DNA of 6,074 bases, taken from the NCBI GenBank assembly GCA_011523245.1, contig WTHG01000293.1:1-6074 (forward strand), written 5' to 3'. A program made the position numbers and the translations under genes. Shown one piece after another: positions 5,492 to 6,074 of the stretch (its first letter is position 1; the number at the start of each line of letters is the position of its first letter). The DNA comes from Verrucomicrobiales bacterium. Lineage in GTDB: Bacteria; Verrucomicrobiota; Verrucomicrobiia; Limisphaerales; UBA1100. The notes beneath the pieces were generated by a model. It searched no databases, was not told the origin of the DNA, and saw only the letters and a program-made list of their open reading frames with translations.

Positions 5492-6074
5492 TTACTTCCG
5501 CAAGAAGATCTCGCTTGTGGCCACGAGGTGCACGAGGTCGCGGAGGCGGTTTCCGTTTTTAGCAAGAGCGGTCGTGATTTTGTTAACCTCTCCGCGGTCG
5601 ATTGGCTCGAGGCGGCGGCCGGTGGCGTAGGTGAGCATTTTCTCGGTGAGGCAGCGGGCGAAATCGGGCTCGCGTTTCAGGAGCATTTGCTTGAAGGCGA
5701 CGATGTCCGCTAGTTGATCGCCGTTTGGCAGTTCGGTGGTAGCGTCGATTTTGGGGCGTCCGTTGGTGCGGTAGTTGGTGCGCCAGCGGCCGACGGGGTC
5801 AAAATTTTCGAAGGCAAATCCCATCGGGTCAATCTTGCGGTGGCAACTGGCGCAAGCCTCGTGTTTGCGGTGCAGCTCGAGTTGTTCGCGGATGGTCTTG
5901 GTGCCACGTAGATCGGGCGAGAGCGGCTCGACATCGGGCGGCGGCGGCGAGGGCGGTGTGCCCAAAATATTTTCCAGCAACCACACACCGCGCACGATGG
6001 GCGAGGTGTCGACGCCGTTGGCGGTGGCGGTCATCACGGCGGGCATGGTGAGGATGCCGCCTCGGCGCGGGTCG
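5492..6074 (-). CDS. DUF1588/DUF1585 C-terminal part of a second DUF1592-type haem protein (5' end outside window)
   Basis: This is the last 193 residues of a protein whose beginning lies beyond 6074. The frame is open to the window edge: DPRRGGILT precedes the first in-window Met at 6046, so that Met is internal. The visible part is DUF1588 (RRGGILTMPAVMTATANG, SPIVRGVWLLEN) with a Pro-rich linker, the c-haem motif C-A-S-C-H (5840-5854) followed by KIDPMGFAFENFDPVGRW, then DUF1585 up to the stop at 5492. It is clearly paralogous to the C-terminus of the 854-residue protein in this window (both have C-x-S-C-H-x-KIDP-x-G-x-AFENFD) but diverged, so it is not a recent duplicate. By family analogy the missing part should hold a signal peptide, possibly another haem domain, DUF1587 and DUF1592. 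It has no DUF1552 gene directly downstream; the GH16 gene follows after 34 bases. Confidence 0.92.
   Translation of the reverse strand, partial: DPRRGGILTMPAVMTATANGVDTSPIVRGVWLLENILGTPPSPPPPDVEPLSPDLRGTKTIREQLELHRKHEACASCHRKIDPMGFAFENFDPVGRWRTNYRTNGRPKIDATTELPNGDQLADIVAFKQMLLKREPDFARCLTEKMLTYATGRRLEPIDRGEVNKITTALAKNGNRLRDLVHLVATSEIFLRK

Noticed and set aside
5492..6046. A complete short protein starting at Met 6046
   Set aside because: The same frame continues upstream to the window edge with family-consistent residues (DPRRGGILT), so this Met is internal to a longer protein.
1..6074. Mobile elements, tRNA/rRNA genes or CRISPR arrays
   Set aside because: Coding sequence fills the window except for four gaps of 60 bases or less; no transposase, terminal repeats, spaced repeats or RNA-gene features were seen.

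Overview
This window most likely comes from a bacterium of the Planctomycetota/Verrucomicrobiota group. The reason is its set of protein families: proteins with the DUF1587/DUF1595/DUF1592/DUF1588/DUF1585 architecture and planctomycete-type c-haem motifs, a twin-arginine-exported DUF1552 protein, and a secreted formylglycine-type sulfatase. These families co-occur mainly in that superphylum. I cannot choose between the two phyla from the sequence alone.

All five genes lie on the minus strand, so transcription runs from 6074 towards 1. In transcription order they are: (1) the 3' end of a DUF1588/DUF1585 haem protein (6074-5492, start outside the window); (2) a secreted GH16 glycoside hydrolase with a laminarinase-like catalytic motif (5457-4330); (3) a complete 854-residue secreted protein with two CxxCH haem motifs (4269-1705); (4) a Tat-signal DUF1552 protein (1684-290); (5) the first 77 residues of a sulfatase (232-1), cut by the window edge inside its active-site motif. 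The gaps are 34, 60, 20 and 57 bases. There is no recognisable terminator and no convincing internal promoter, so one transcription unit is the simplest reading. No gene-free stretch exceeds 60 bases, and I see no RNA genes, mobile elements or CRISPR arrays.

Every product carries, or in the partial first gene is expected to carry, an export signal, so the system would act in the periplasm or outside the cell. The GH16 enzyme would cut a beta-glucan or related (possibly sulfated) polysaccharide and the sulfatase would remove sulfate esters. The DUF1592-type and DUF1552 proteins form a recurrent pair of unknown biochemistry that probably involves covalently bound haem. The co-localisation suggests a redox-assisted polysaccharide-use locus. 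The most interesting points are two DUF1592-type genes with only one DUF1552 partner, the GH16 gene wedged between them at visibly lower GC, and a departure from the namesake HXXSHH motif in the DUF1552 protein.
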